A stretch of DNA of 41,260 nt from an uncultured Candidatus Saccharibacteria bacterium. Its GTDB lineage: Bacteria > Patescibacteriota > Saccharimonadia > Saccharimonadales > Saccharimonadaceae. Numbering within the stretch: the first letter of the stretch is position 1; each line of letters opens with the position of its first letter. The notes beneath the pieces are model-generated. The model saw only the letters and a program-made list of their open reading frames with translations, made no database searches and was not told the DNA's origin. The stretch lies in assembly GCA_947367565.1 (NCBI GenBank), contig CANBEI010000006.1:1-41260 (forward strand), written 5' to 3'. A program made the position numbers and the translations under genes. Of this stretch, positions 1 through 7,766 are shown piece by piece.

Positions 1-105
1 AACCATACGCAACAGTAGATGAATTTGCCGTGCGTGACCATCCATAACCATATTCACCAACAACTCGACCCTGACCAGAAGAAACGATAACGACCCCCTA
101 TTAAG
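1..105 (-). pseudogene. Fragment resembling a FISUMP-type surface domain, start missing
   Basis: Read leftwards, this stretch has an open frame beginning directly after a TAG and containing GEYGYGWSRTANSSTVAYG. That pattern (YGxxWSxTAxSSxxAY) resembles the C-terminal part of Fib_succ_major (FISUMP) surface domains. There is no ATG, GTG or TTG between the TAG and the domain-like residues, so the piece lacks its 5' end. It runs off the left edge of the window. It could be a surface-protein gene cut by the element, or a chance open frame. A second frame is also open here, so the call is weak. Confidence 0.3.
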
Positions 106-132
106 TAAAAAGTTAAAAATCACTTATTGATA
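84..132 (-). repeat. Motif B, left copy (inverted partner at 20286-20331)
   Basis: On the minus strand this reads TATCAATAA, then an AT-rich stretch, CTTTTTAC, a run of G and GTCGTTATCGT. The same blocks in the same order occur on the plus strand at 20286-20331. The two copies therefore lie in inverted orientation near the two ends of the element. The match is imperfect, with small indels around the G run. Confidence 0.5.
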
Positions 133-137
133 CTTCC

Positions 138-166
138 ATTATACCTGATTTTCAAAAATTATACAA
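138..166 (-). promoter_or_regulatory. Sigma70-type promoter reading leftwards
   Basis: Minus-strand TTGTAT (161-166), a 17-nt spacer and TATAAT (138-143). It points out of the element towards the surface-domain fragment at the window edge. Confidence 0.5.
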
Positions 167-255
167 TACCAAAATGCAACATTTTTCAGAAAGTCGCTGC
201 GGATGCCCAAGTCGCCATCTGGTCGCCAAATCCTGCCTAAAGATCCAGCACATTC

Positions 256-300
256 AATAAAAATATCCCTAGCCTTGCAGGATCTAGGGATATTTTTATT
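256..300. terminator. Bidirectional terminator after the integrase
   Basis: Perfect 17-bp inverted repeat (256-272 and 284-300) with an 11-nt loop. The A/T-rich bases of the arms give a U-rich tail on either strand. It lies 11 nt beyond the integrase stop and would end the integrase operon. Confidence 0.85.
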
Positions 301-311
301 GACACCACACC

Positions 312-1406
312 TTAAACGCGTGCCATAATACGGTCGTGAGTGAGTTGTAGTTTCGGACTGGACACATGAGTATAGAGTTGAGTAGTTTGTAAGTTTTCGT
401 GGCCGAGAAAGTTCGCGATAGACACAATATCAACCCCTTTTTCTAGCAGATAAGTCGCGAACGAATGGCGCATAGTATGCGGATGGATTTTACAGAAGTC
501 AGAGTCACGGCAAGCCTTTTTGAAGAAGTGGCGCACAGATTGGTCGGTCATCCTCTTATCTTCTTGCGTAGAGATGAACAGTGCCGGGCAGTGGTCGACC
601 CGTGTCGCCAGATATTCATTAAGGGCTTTTTCGGCACGTTTAGAGATAAAACATGGCCGCGAGTTTTTACTCTTACCGCTAATCACGAACTTGCGATTTT
701 TAATACTATCGCGGTCTAATTTTATCAATTCCGACACGCGAATACCGCTACTAAATAATACTTCGCAAATCGCTACATTCCGCAGTCTTGCCTGTTCGCA
801 GAGGTTTATTCTCGGCATTTTCACGATGTCTATAAAATCGCGCACTTCCTCGCGTGATAACCATTCTATCTGTCGCTTCTCGTGTTTAGGAAGTCCGATG
901 AAGCCGGGATTTAATACCTCAAAGCCGCGCATATCTAGCCACTGCAATAATTTCCGTAGCGCAGTCAATGCTTTGCGTACCCCATCCTGTCGTATCCACT
1001 GGCAAAGATACTCGCGATATTTTATTACATCGTCTAGTTCAAGGTCTTGGATCGCTTCAATTTTCTTGCCGATAAACCCATGTCGATTTGGCTCGCCGCT
1101 ACAATAGTTGACGGCTAGTAGTTTCATATATCGCCAGTGTTTGACGGTGTTCGCCGCCATGCCAGAGGGGATGACTTCCGCGTTAATATATTCATCAAAA
1201 GCCTTCGCGACCGTCATGCGCTCGGTCTTTGGTTTTGCTACCTGCACCAGCTGAAACTGCGGTGCAACTGTGCCATTATTAGGCATAGACACTTGCATTG
1301 CTTGTATAATCTGCATACATTGAGCAAAAGTATTAGGGTCTATATTGAGGGTTTGCGCTAAAGTGTTTGTTTGAATTGTGGTTGGTTCCGCGACCGCTGT
1401 CGTCAT
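312..1406 (-). CDS. Tyrosine recombinase/integrase (XerD-like)
   Basis: A 364-aa tyrosine recombinase, presumed to integrate and excise the element. An N-terminal extension (about 1-60) precedes a SAM-like core-binding domain (about 65-165) and the catalytic domain. The catalytic set is visible: Arg223 in SGIRVSEL, Lys245 in SGKSKN, His310/Arg313 in HPHTMRHSF, His336 in [10 protein letters not shown], and nucleophile Tyr345 in QLYTHV. The ATG follows a GAGGAG Shine-Dalgarno. It is the last gene of a short operon with the 134-aa gene upstream and ends at a strong palindromic terminator. No excisionase was recognised; the upstream gene is a candidate. Family assignment is secure, but the target site is not shown by the sequence. 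Confidence 0.95.
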   Translation of the reverse strand: MTTAVAEPTTIQTNTLAQTLNIDPNTFAQCMQIIQAMQVSMPNNGTVAPQFQLVQVAKPKTERMTVAKAFDEYINAEVIPSGMAANTVKHWRYMKLLAVNYCSGEPNRHGFIGKKIEAIQDLELDDVIKYREYLCQWIRQDGVRKALTALRKLLQWLDMRGFEVLNPGFIGLPKHEKRQIEWLSREEVRDFIDIVKMPRINLCEQARLRNVAICEVLFSSGIRVSELIKLDRDSIKNRKFVISGKSKNSRPCFISKRAEKALNEYLATRVDHCPALFISTQEDKRMTDQSVRHFFKKACRDSDFCKIHPHTMRHSFATYLLEKGVDIVSIANFLGHENLQTTQLYTHVSSPKLQLTHDRIMARV

Positions 1407-1450
1407 TTTTACTCCTCTATACTTATTACTTTATAGAGGAAGAACAGAGT

Positions 1451-1852
1451 CTATTTATAGATACCGAGTTTCACCAATTTCTTTGTGCAAATTCTCCCAA
1501 AATAAGCCGGAGGACTCTTGATTGGCTTATTTGTGCGGAGAGTTGTAGCACTCCGAATCGCTTGAATGATGGAATCTCTGCCTATGTGTCGTGCACAGTC
1601 GCAGTAGAATGCCTTGCTTCTCGGTGAGTTAAACACCGCTACTAAGTATTCTGCCGCCTTGTCCACATCTAACTCCGTGGCAACTTCGGGATAGCCGTCA
1701 GCAATATCCGTCTGCGCCGTTGAGTGCGCACAATCCGCCGCGCGTTTTATATGTTCCGCGCGTATCGCGTCCAATCTATTTGTTAATAGTTGATTCATTG
1801 GCAATGAACTTTCCTTTACGGAAAGGCCAATGTCATTGTGCGAATTTGACAT
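1451..1852 (-). CDS. Unknown protein upstream of the integrase
   Basis: A 133-aa protein with no family recognised. I place the start at the ATG at 1852 (MSNSHND), because AAGGAGGA sits 5 nt upstream. An earlier in-frame ATG at 1876 lies inside the leader. The protein is soluble, with a Cys pair (FYCDC) and a C-terminal stretch SPPAYFGRICTKKL; similar PAYF-type segments end some replication or plasmid proteins, but this is only a resemblance. It lies 44 nt upstream of the integrase, shares its promoter at 2110-2138, and could be a directionality factor or regulator. Confidence 0.7.
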   Translation of the reverse strand: MSNSHNDIGLSVKESSLPMNQLLTNRLDAIRAEHIKRAADCAHSTAQTDIADGYPEVATELDVDKAAEYLVAVFNSPRSKAFYCDCARHIGRDSIIQAIRSATTLRTNKPIKSPPAYFGRICTKKLVKLGIYK

Positions 1853-1877
1853 CTGTTCCTCCTTAATTTTTGCCACG

Positions 1878-2103
1878 AAAAACTCTCCGCTTACAGAGTT
1901 TTAAGCGACTGATGTTAGAGTATTCTGCTTTCAGCCAAGCGCCGCCGTCAGCATAATACAGTGATAGAGCCTTGCTTATTACACAGTCGGTTCATGACTT
2001 CCGACCATTACCGTTTCAAGCAAAAATCCCGTATCTGTTGGCGCACGAACGCGCACTCAGATCGGGATTTACCAATGACTTGTCTAGGGTCACTACAAAT
2101 GTT
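1878..2103 (-). ncRNA. Candidate structured leader or independent ncRNA
   Basis: Between a consensus promoter and the integrase operon lies a leader of about 225 nt with extensive pairing. Arms 2024-2037 and 2058-2070 form a 13-bp stem with one bulge, capped by a GCGCG/UGCGC hairpin. Downstream, TTGCTT pairs with AAGCAA around a GTCGG/CCGAC hairpin, and GTATT..CTG pairs with CAG..AATAC. At the end, 8-bp arms (1879-1886, 1895-1902) are followed by TTTTT on the minus strand, which looks like an intrinsic terminator. The transcript could therefore stop before the 134-aa gene (ncRNA) or read through (attenuator). No known RNA family was recognised. Confidence 0.45.
2061..2101 (-). repeat. Motif A, left copy (inverted partner at 20241-20282)
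   Basis: On the minus strand this carries the perfect 16-nt core CCCTAGACAAGTCATT with conserved flanks (TTTGTA before, GTAA and CCCGAT after). The other copy is on the plus strand at 20241-20282. Here it forms the first 40 nt of the transcript from the promoter at 2110-2138. Confidence 0.75.
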
Positions 2104-2109
2104 AGTCTT

Positions 2110-2138
2110 ATTATACTTTACCGCAATGAGAATGTAAA
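2110..2138 (-). promoter_or_regulatory. Sigma70 promoter for the integrase operon leader
   Basis: Minus-strand TTTACA (2133-2138), a 17-nt spacer and TATAAT (2110-2115). Start of transcription is expected near 2103. Confidence 0.8.
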
Positions 2139-2376
2139 GCACTTTATAGGGCTATTTACTTTCTACCTCCATAATCTCAATGATGGGTGATGGTTTACGC
2201 GCTGCTGCGCGCCGTATTATAAAAGATTAGCCCACCATAGTCATGTTTAAGATTTTTATATTTACCTCTTATCATTACTTATATATTATACTCCTATATC
2301 TGTTGATATGCGAGCATAAGAGATTAAAACTATATGTGAATAACTATAGTTTTACGACTCACTTGCAGAATAATTT
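2139..2376. other. Intergenic region after the ABC exporter
   Basis: AT-rich, with no gene supported. It holds a short hairpin with AAAACTAT/ATAGTTTT arms (about 2326-2355), which may end the exporter transcript, and a small CGCGC/GCGCG hairpin near 2200. Nothing else was recognised. Confidence 0.4.
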
Positions 2377-3723
2377 TTACATATTCTCATATGTTGCCTG
2401 CTTCAATCTTTTGTTATTAACAATCATGCAGACAAATGACATTACTAGCATAGCGATAACGATAGCAAATGTACTGACATTGGTGCCATACCAAATTTCC
2501 TCTGATGTAGTTGCTAAGTTGAATCCAAGTGCTGACTGTATGCCAATAAGTTCTCGATTAAGCACACTAAATGCCGCAACAAGCATGCTCGCCATACAAA
2601 ATGCTAATATAACCGCTCCAATCATTAGTTCCAAGAAATAAAACAAATAGATCATGCGGACTTGCCCAGCAGTTGCCCCAAGACTATAATACAGTGCGAT
2701 GTTTCTCTCGTCTTGATCGACTAGCCTAATACTCGTAAATACTACTACGATTGCTGCAATTAGCCCAAGTGCTATGGATGCTATATTGATGACGAGCTTT
2801 ATGTTCTTTATAATGTATATAGTTTCAGGCGACACTCCTGCTATGATATTTACTGAATATTCTCGATTTGGCAAATTAACATTCATGAATCTACCCTTGC
2901 CGTGCTGAAAGTAGTCATATGCGCTCACATTATCGTCAAAGATTGCAATTAATGATTCGCTTTCTGTTTTTATGCCAGTTAAGTCCTCTAGGGAAGCGCT
3001 TTCGTCCTTTTGCCAATTTTCGCTTTTGCCATTATCTATTACTATCGGTATGCCTTCCGGTGTCGTGATGAACTCAAGAAGTGGATTTAGTATATTGTTA
3101 CTATTGCGCTCTAATTGTTTGAATGAAAGATTCCCGACATGAAAGTTTCCAGAGTTCAGTCCCACGACATAGTATTTTGCGCCGTACGCGTCTGTAAAAG
3201 TCTTGCCGATAATTTCGTTGCGATATTCTTCGTAGTCTTTTTGCTTCTGGGTGGCATTTGTATATTCGGATGGAAAACTTTTACCAAGTAACTGCTCTCC
3301 GAGAAAAGTTGATACTAGCACCGGCGCAGCATCGGCAGGAACTTTATTCATATCAACTTCTACTGCATTTTCTACTAATTCTTTTGGTAAAATTACACTC
3401 CCAAATACACCATATTTCTCTGCATCGCCAAGCACCTTGCCGCCGTACGTCTCGATATCTTCTTGCATCGCTTGATGCGTTACTTGTGGCATAGTATCCT
3501 CTACTACCATGCCTTCCATACTATTCGTTGCTTCAATTATTACTTTACCGTCCGTTATCCGGCTTGCGAGTTTCATATAAGCATTCTCCATGCCCTGAAA
3601 CCATAAATTAATTGTTAAAATAAGCCCAAAAATTACACCCATAACTGCCATAATAATCAAGTTGCGCTTAAAATATATTCTGATGTTTTTTGCGCTAATA
3701 TGTAAAATATCTTTTATTCGCAT
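2377..3723 (-). CDS. ABC exporter permease, MacB/FtsX-type (large subunit)
   Basis: A 448-aa membrane subunit of an ABC exporter. The order is typical of MacB/FtsX permeases: an N-terminal transmembrane helix (about 23-43), a long extracytoplasmic domain (about 50-310), then three helices (about 310-335, 358-385, 415-435). The segment after helix 1 (FQGMENAYMK) matches FQGLENTTLK in the neighbouring permease, so the two are paralogues and probably form a heterodimer. It starts 1 nt after that gene and is the last gene of the unit. The exported substrate cannot be read from the sequence; the secreted protein at 5466-5942 is the obvious candidate or partner. Confidence 0.85.
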   Translation of the reverse strand: MRIKDILHISAKNIRIYFKRNLIIMAVMGVIFGLILTINLWFQGMENAYMKLASRITDGKVIIEATNSMEGMVVEDTMPQVTHQAMQEDIETYGGKVLGDAEKYGVFGSVILPKELVENAVEVDMNKVPADAAPVLVSTFLGEQLLGKSFPSEYTNATQKQKDYEEYRNEIIGKTFTDAYGAKYYVVGLNSGNFHVGNLSFKQLERNSNNILNPLLEFITTPEGIPIVIDNGKSENWQKDESASLEDLTGIKTESESLIAIFDDNVSAYDYFQHGKGRFMNVNLPNREYSVNIIAGVSPETIYIIKNIKLVINIASIALGLIAAIVVVFTSIRLVDQDERNIALYYSLGATAGQVRMIYLFYFLELMIGAVILAFCMASMLVAAFSVLNRELIGIQSALGFNLATTSEEIWYGTNVSTFAIVIAMLVMSFVCMIVNNKRLKQATYENM

Positions 3724-3724
3724 A

Positions 3725-4618
3725 TTAATCTCCTTTCAGTTTTTGTGCTATCTTTTTACTTGAGAATTGGTCAAGACAAAGTAAGAATGAAACTGGTGCT
3801 GCCAAAAACATACATAATATTACTTCGACGCACTGTAGATTAACTCCAATTAATATCGGCCAAAAGTTCGGAGCGCTAGGATATATTGTGGCAAGTTGTA
3901 TTAGTAACTGCTTCCAACACACTGCCGTGGCTATTCCGGCTAGCACAAGTGCTAAAGCTATTGCAAAAATTGCCGCCCATACGCAAAGTTCCAATAAATA
4001 AGCAAAGTAAATTAGCAAAAGTTGCCCCTTGGATGCTCCGATTGAACGATATAATACAAAAGTTTTCGTGCTACTTGCGATTAAGTGCGCCATAGTGAAG
4101 GCCAAAATAAATGCCGACACCGCCACTAACACTAGACTAATCGGACGAATAAAGTCTTTGTTTTTATCACGAAAATACTTATACACACCAATCTGATTAC
4201 TAAACAATTCAACTATTTGATAATCGTCGGAATTGTAGTGTAGGTCTTTTTTATCTGATTTACTATAATACTCATAGGCTTTATCTAAGCTAGAGAACTT
4301 TGCTATGATGACGGATTCTGGTATTTCTTCACCAATTTCCGCTTTTTGTTCGTCATTTAGAGTAGCAACCACTCCGCCGAATTTCTGGATGCGATCTGAA
4401 ACTAAAGAAGCCTTGTCATAGCTACTTGCTAGATATACTTCTCCGTTTGTTGCATCTTTTGCGTATTTTAGGGTAGTATTTTCTAAACCTTGGAATATCA
4501 ATAGCGCCGCTAACAATACACCAAACAATATACCGATAGTTACTATTGTTGCTCGGCTACGCGTCTTATAAACAGTAAACTCTCGGTGCGACAGTCTAAA
4601 TAGTTCTTTGAACGTCAT
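3725..4618 (-). CDS. ABC exporter permease, MacB/FtsX-type (small subunit)
   Basis: A 297-aa permease with the same layout as the larger subunit: a helix at about 25-45 (TIGILFGVLLAALLIFQGLE), a short extracytoplasmic domain and three C-terminal helices. The extracytoplasmic part is about 150 residues shorter than in its paralogue. The start codon overlaps the end of the ATPase gene by 23 nt, indicating translational coupling. The asymmetric pair plus one ATPase resembles export or peptide-resistance transporters rather than the FtsEX division complex, which has a single permease. Confidence 0.85.
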   Translation of the reverse strand: MTFKELFRLSHREFTVYKTRSRATIVTIGILFGVLLAALLIFQGLENTTLKYAKDATNGEVYLASSYDKASLVSDRIQKFGGVVATLNDEQKAEIGEEIPESVIIAKFSSLDKAYEYYSKSDKKDLHYNSDDYQIVELFSNQIGVYKYFRDKNKDFIRPISLVLVAVSAFILAFTMAHLIASSTKTFVLYRSIGASKGQLLLIYFAYLLELCVWAAIFAIALALVLAGIATAVCWKQLLIQLATIYPSAPNFWPILIGVNLQCVEVILCMFLAAPVSFLLCLDQFSSKKIAQKLKGD

Positions 4619-5321
4619 TTGTTGCTTTCTGGTTATCCTGCATCGCTGCCGTATTCGATAGTTCGCTTGTAACTATACCGCCACGCACCGTTACGACTTG
4701 TGTTGCGAACTCCAGCACATCGCGACTATGGCTAGCAATGATAATTGTTACCCCCATTTGCTGACGGACATAATTCAAAATCTCCAAAACCGTTTTCGCA
4801 TTATCTTCATCGAGATTACTAGTTGGCTCGTCTGCTAGAATAATTTTAGGACTCAATAGTAATGCTCGTGCGATACAAGCTCGCTCTGCTTGTCCACCCG
4901 ACACTTCTTTGGGTAGATATTTCAAATTATCGGATATACCTAGCATCTGCGCCAGCTGTTCAGCTCTCGTTTTTCTTTCCGCTTCAGGCATACCAGCAAA
5001 AACTCCCGGTAAGGTAATGTTTTCCAGTAACGTGAATTGCGGCTGAAGATATGATCCCTGAAAAATAATTCCAATCTCATGACGATAAAAATTCGTGCGA
5101 TCTTTTGCCGTCAAATTGCCGACATCTTTTCCGTCGACGATGATCTGCCCACTAGTCGGCATCTCCAATCCACCGATTAGATTAAGCAGTGTAGATTTTC
5201 CGGCACCACTTTCGCCACGCAAGACCGTAAAAAAACCGGCGGAGATATTTAGGTTTACGTCCTGAAAGACAACCTTCTCGCCGTAGTGTTTTTTGATGTT
5301 TTGTAATTGAATGATTTCCAT
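4596..5321 (-). CDS. ABC exporter ATP-binding protein (MacB/LolD-like)
   Basis: A 241-aa nucleotide-binding subunit that would power the two permeases. Visible motifs: Walker A GESGAGKST (about 36-44), Q-loop in IFQGSYLQPQ, signature VSGGQAERACIARAL, Walker B IILADEPTSNLDE and the switch His in IASHS. Length and motifs match the LolD/MacB/SalX class. It is the first gene of the exporter trio and lies about 145 nt downstream of the secreted-protein gene, with a stable hairpin between them. A weak AAGG precedes the ATG. Confidence 0.92.
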   Translation of the reverse strand: MEIIQLQNIKKHYGEKVVFQDVNLNISAGFFTVLRGESGAGKSTLLNLIGGLEMPTSGQIIVDGKDVGNLTAKDRTNFYRHEIGIIFQGSYLQPQFTLLENITLPGVFAGMPEAERKTRAEQLAQMLGISDNLKYLPKEVSGGQAERACIARALLLSPKIILADEPTSNLDEDNAKTVLEILNYVRQQMGVTIIIASHSRDVLEFATQVVTVRGGIVTSELSNTAAMQDNQKATNDVQRTI

Positions 5322-5347
5322 ATTCTTGCCTTTTTATTTTGGGGTTG

Positions 5348-5376
5348 GGGTGCTCACTACGGAGCACCCACTGTTT
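5348..5376. terminator. GC-rich hairpin between secreted protein and exporter
   Basis: Arms GGGTGCTC (5348-5355) and GAGCACCC (5362-5369), loop of 6. The T run (TGTTTTTT) follows on the plus strand, so it would terminate plus-strand transcripts. In the minus-strand mRNA it is a hairpin without a U tract and may instead reduce or process transcription into the exporter genes. Confidence 0.5.
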
Positions 5377-5465
5377 TTTGAGAGAGTTGAATTGATGCGC
5401 GCCAGAACAAAATGTTACAGATATTGCTTAATCTATATTCAGTTGTCTACGAAATAGCGCTTACA

Positions 5466-5942
5466 TCAGTAGGCCCATGCCTCCACTCGTGTAAAACCGG
5501 TTGCCTGTGGCGCTGTGGCATTTTCCAAGATTATCCGATACTCCCCGGACTGGTCTGTTGACCACGTTAAAAGGCTCGGCTGACCGTTGACATACCCGCC
5601 ATTTCTCGGGTCGTATTTGCGCTCAGAAGTCTGATTGCAGGTATAACGATTTCCGACATTCTGCCAAACACCTAAAAATCCTTTGCGCTGAAGTACAACC
5701 TGATATGTTCCGTTTGACGGAGATGTCGCTACGCAGTAGAACTTGATCCCACTCGTATTGATGTTGGTACCGGGGCTCATCTGCCCTAAGTCGATTACTT
5801 TTCTGCCGGTACTCTGCATCCATGTAAAATCATTGATGTTCTTTGCGAATGCCGTTGTTGCCATTACAGTGCACAACATTAATACAGCCATTATGGCTGT
5901 AAACAGGCGCTTGGCGCCTGTTTTTCTTTTTGTAGCTGTCAT
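5466..5942 (-). CDS. Small secreted protein, exporter cargo unit
   Basis: A 158-aa protein with a clear Sec signal peptide: basic start (MTATKRKTGAKR), hydrophobic core LFTAIMAVLMLCTVM, and a probable cleavage after ATTAFA. The mature part of about 130 residues has two Cys (FYCVA and YTCNQ) and aromatic, glycine-rich beta-type sequence; no family was recognised. The start at 5942 has AAGGAGG upstream; an earlier in-frame GTG at 6008 has no ribosome site. The signal peptide has the style of Firmicutes secreted proteins, which may hint at transfer. The gene has its own promoter (6021-6049) and precedes the ABC exporter. It may be a surface or bacteriocin-like factor, but function is unknown. 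Confidence 0.8.
   Translation of the reverse strand: MTATKRKTGAKRLFTAIMAVLMLCTVMATTAFAKNINDFTWMQSTGRKVIDLGQMSPGTNINTSGIKFYCVATSPSNGTYQVVLQRKGFLGVWQNVGNRYTCNQTSERKYDPRNGGYVNGQPSLLTWSTDQSGEYRIILENATAPQATGFTRVEAWAY
5884..5923. repeat. Two adjacent perfect hairpins inside the signal-peptide codons
   Basis: ACAGCC-ATTAT-GGCTGT (5884-5900) is followed at once by a 10-bp inverted repeat (5901-5910 and 5914-5923, loop TTG). Both lie just inside the 5' end of the secreted-protein gene. On the plus strand the second is followed by TTCTTTTTG and looks like a terminator. Confidence 0.6.
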
Positions 5943-6015
5943 ATAGGAAAACCTCCTTGCTAAAGGGCACGCAATATCAATCACTCTCTCGTAAAGATCG
6001 TGCGTCACCGCACAT

Positions 6016-6049
6016 ATCGAATTATACTCGAATATTCGATATAAATCAA
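6016..6049 (-). promoter_or_regulatory. Promoter with palindromic operator for the secreted-protein/exporter unit
   Basis: Minus-strand TTGATT (6044-6049), a 17-nt spacer and TATAAT (6021-6026). The spacer contains the perfect palindrome TCGAATATTCGA (6028-6039), and a further half-site ATCGAATT lies at 6016-6023 across the -10. Repeated TCGAAT half-sites over the polymerase contacts suggest a repressor site. Confidence 0.65.
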
Positions 6050-6068
6050 TGGCATTTTTATTTATCCA

Positions 6069-7313
6069 TTAGACCTTCTTCACATCCTCCAGTCGCATCG
6101 CTGCCCAAATCTGCCCACGTGCACCTAACACCACTCTATCCTGTCCTTCTTCTACATCTTGTACAACATAGTAAACATCGTCATATTGTTTAAGGTGCCG
6201 TCCGTCATAATCTACTAGACGCAGTGGCCGGACATTCTCGCCCTTATGAAAAATCAGTGACTTGTTGGGACTATTGCTTGGTTGTGTTGCTGGCTTGGTG
6301 GCAGTGTTTGGAGTCGCCGTATTTTGCGGTTTATTCGCCGTCTGCGCTGGCTTGGTGGTCGTAGTGGTATTCTGGGTTAGCATGGCTTTCGGGCAGGCAT
6401 AGCGCGCTCCTACTGCGTCTAGGTTGAGATAGTGCGTGCCGGTGGCGAGTGGTTGCCAGTTCGCGTCATTGACGAGGTTTTGCACTGCGTTTTTTACTAG
6501 ACCTGTATGTCCATATTGCCCGGATTTATAGGAGAAAATCGCGCCGTCCATCTTCGTGCATTCCACCCAGCCGAGTTTCTGGATCAGGTAGTCCACCATC
6601 TTATCGCCGTTGCACGGTCCGTAGTCGGGGTGTGGTGCATAGTTCATTCGGATACCAGTCGCGAGATACCACGCGTATTTGGAACATTGCCAGCCTTTGC
6701 CATTATCTTTGTCGCCATCGGGAAGAATACGGTTTATCGGCAGAGTTTCCGACCCTTGCCCGACTTCTATTGCTTCGGCTCCCGCCACGATTTCCGCAAC
6801 TTCTTCCGCGCTTGGTTCGGCAGCCGTTTCAGTCTGCTCCTCATCCGTGGTGTGCTTCGGAGTAATGGCTTCGGCAAAGGCGCGGAAGTTCTCCTCTACA
6901 TCCTGTGCGATACCTTGCCAATCAATTCCATTCGGGTCTATCTCTAGTTCTATCGGTTCAGTATGGAGTGTATCGATGAAGTTCTTAAAGTTATTGTAGG
7001 CTTTGCTTGCATAGCCAGCACTAGCTTTTGCAGTCAGTACCGCCACTCCGCCGACACTAAATATGTCAGCCAGTTTAGACACATCTGCGCCCAGCCTAGC
7101 GCAATACCAGTCTATCAGGTTGATGGCGATAGTAATCGCACCAAGAAATCCCAGTCGCAGGATAACTTTCAGCAAATCTTCCCAGAACCTCCGCCAACTC
7201 CACTCGCGCGTTTTAGAATAAGCCACATTAAACGCACCGCTAAGCAGCCACGCGACATAAGTGACTCCAATAATCGCCGCTCCGATATAAACTGTAATAA
7301 GTTGCTCTATCAT
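6069..7313 (-). CDS. Holin-endolysin fusion with CHAP domain
   Basis: A 414-aa lysis protein. The N-terminal 100 residues hold three hydrophobic segments (about 5-28, 50-70, 84-100) like a phage holin. A charged linker (about 115-190) leads to a CHAP-type amidase/endopeptidase domain with catalytic Cys210 (GWQCSKYAWY) and His269 (GHTGLV). A Thr/Asn/Pro-rich linker (about 315-350) and an SH3-like wall-binding tail (about 350-414) follow. Normal phages encode holin and endolysin separately; here the membrane part is covalently joined to the enzyme. CAAAAGGAGAAAA precedes the ATG. It follows the small membrane-anchored gene at 7371-7766 in the lysis module. Confidence 0.88.
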   Translation of the reverse strand: MIEQLITVYIGAAIIGVTYVAWLLSGAFNVAYSKTREWSWRRFWEDLLKVILRLGFLGAITIAINLIDWYCARLGADVSKLADIFSVGGVAVLTAKASAGYASKAYNNFKNFIDTLHTEPIELEIDPNGIDWQGIAQDVEENFRAFAEAITPKHTTDEEQTETAAEPSAEEVAEIVAGAEAIEVGQGSETLPINRILPDGDKDNGKGWQCSKYAWYLATGIRMNYAPHPDYGPCNGDKMVDYLIQKLGWVECTKMDGAIFSYKSGQYGHTGLVKNAVQNLVNDANWQPLATGTHYLNLDAVGARYACPKAMLTQNTTTTTKPAQTANKPQNTATPNTATKPATQPSNSPNKSLIFHKGENVRPLRLVDYDGRHLKQYDDVYYVVQDVEEGQDRVVLGARGQIWAAMRLEDVKKV

Positions 7314-7370
7314 ATTTTTCTCCTTTTGTGGGAACGAAATCCCGATTTATTTAACATTTTGTTCAATAAC

Positions 7371-7766
7371 TCATACTTTCTTCATCGCTACCTCTGGATT
7401 CTTCATATAAAACTCCAAGTCGTTATGTTCGGTATAAAGTTTGCTAATGTCTATGCGGTGCGTTAGCGCCCAGACCGCGAATGGTCGGCTAGCATACGAG
7501 TTTCCGCCGAGATCTAAGAAATAATGCTTCGCGATATTCATAATTTCTTCGGTATTGTCGCTATCCGTCCGAATCGCCGTCAGCAGGTCATTGCGTTCAC
7601 TAATCAAGGCTTCGCATGCTTGTCGTTGTTCTACTCGCGCTAATCGCTCCATAATCTCTTGATTTTCCGCCTTGCTTCGCGTGCCGACTTTCGCGACCGC
7701 CACTGTGCCGGCCGCCGTAATCGCCGCACAAATAATCGTTGCTAACCACCTTTCTGCGCCTTGCAC
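7371..7766 (-). CDS. Small membrane-anchored phage protein in the lysis module
   Basis: A 131-aa protein with one N-terminal transmembrane segment (about 8-26, TIICAAITAAGTVAVAKVG) followed by a charged, helical, coiled-coil-like stretch (about 30-65) and a C-terminal globular part. No family was recognised. Its position between portal and endolysin and its single N-terminal helix suggest a lysis accessory (a spanin-like or second holin-like role), but this is inference. Its first 25 nt overlap the end of the portal gene in another frame, so translation is likely coupled. Confidence 0.65.
   Translation of the reverse strand: MQGAERWLATIICAAITAAGTVAVAKVGTRSKAENQEIMERLARVEQRQACEALISERNDLLTAIRTDSDNTEEIMNIAKHYFLDLGGNSYASRPFAVWALTHRIDISKLYTEHNDLEFYMKNPEVAMKKV

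Noticed and set aside
2243-2641. Plus-strand 132-aa hydrophobic frame
   Set aside because: It is antisense to the end of the permease gene and has no ribosome site; its hydrophobicity mirrors the permease.
5901-5930. Plus-strand intrinsic terminator
   Set aside because: It has hairpin and T run, but no plus-strand gene or promoter lies upstream; it is more likely a by-product of codons in the secreted-protein gene, so I listed it only as a hairpin.
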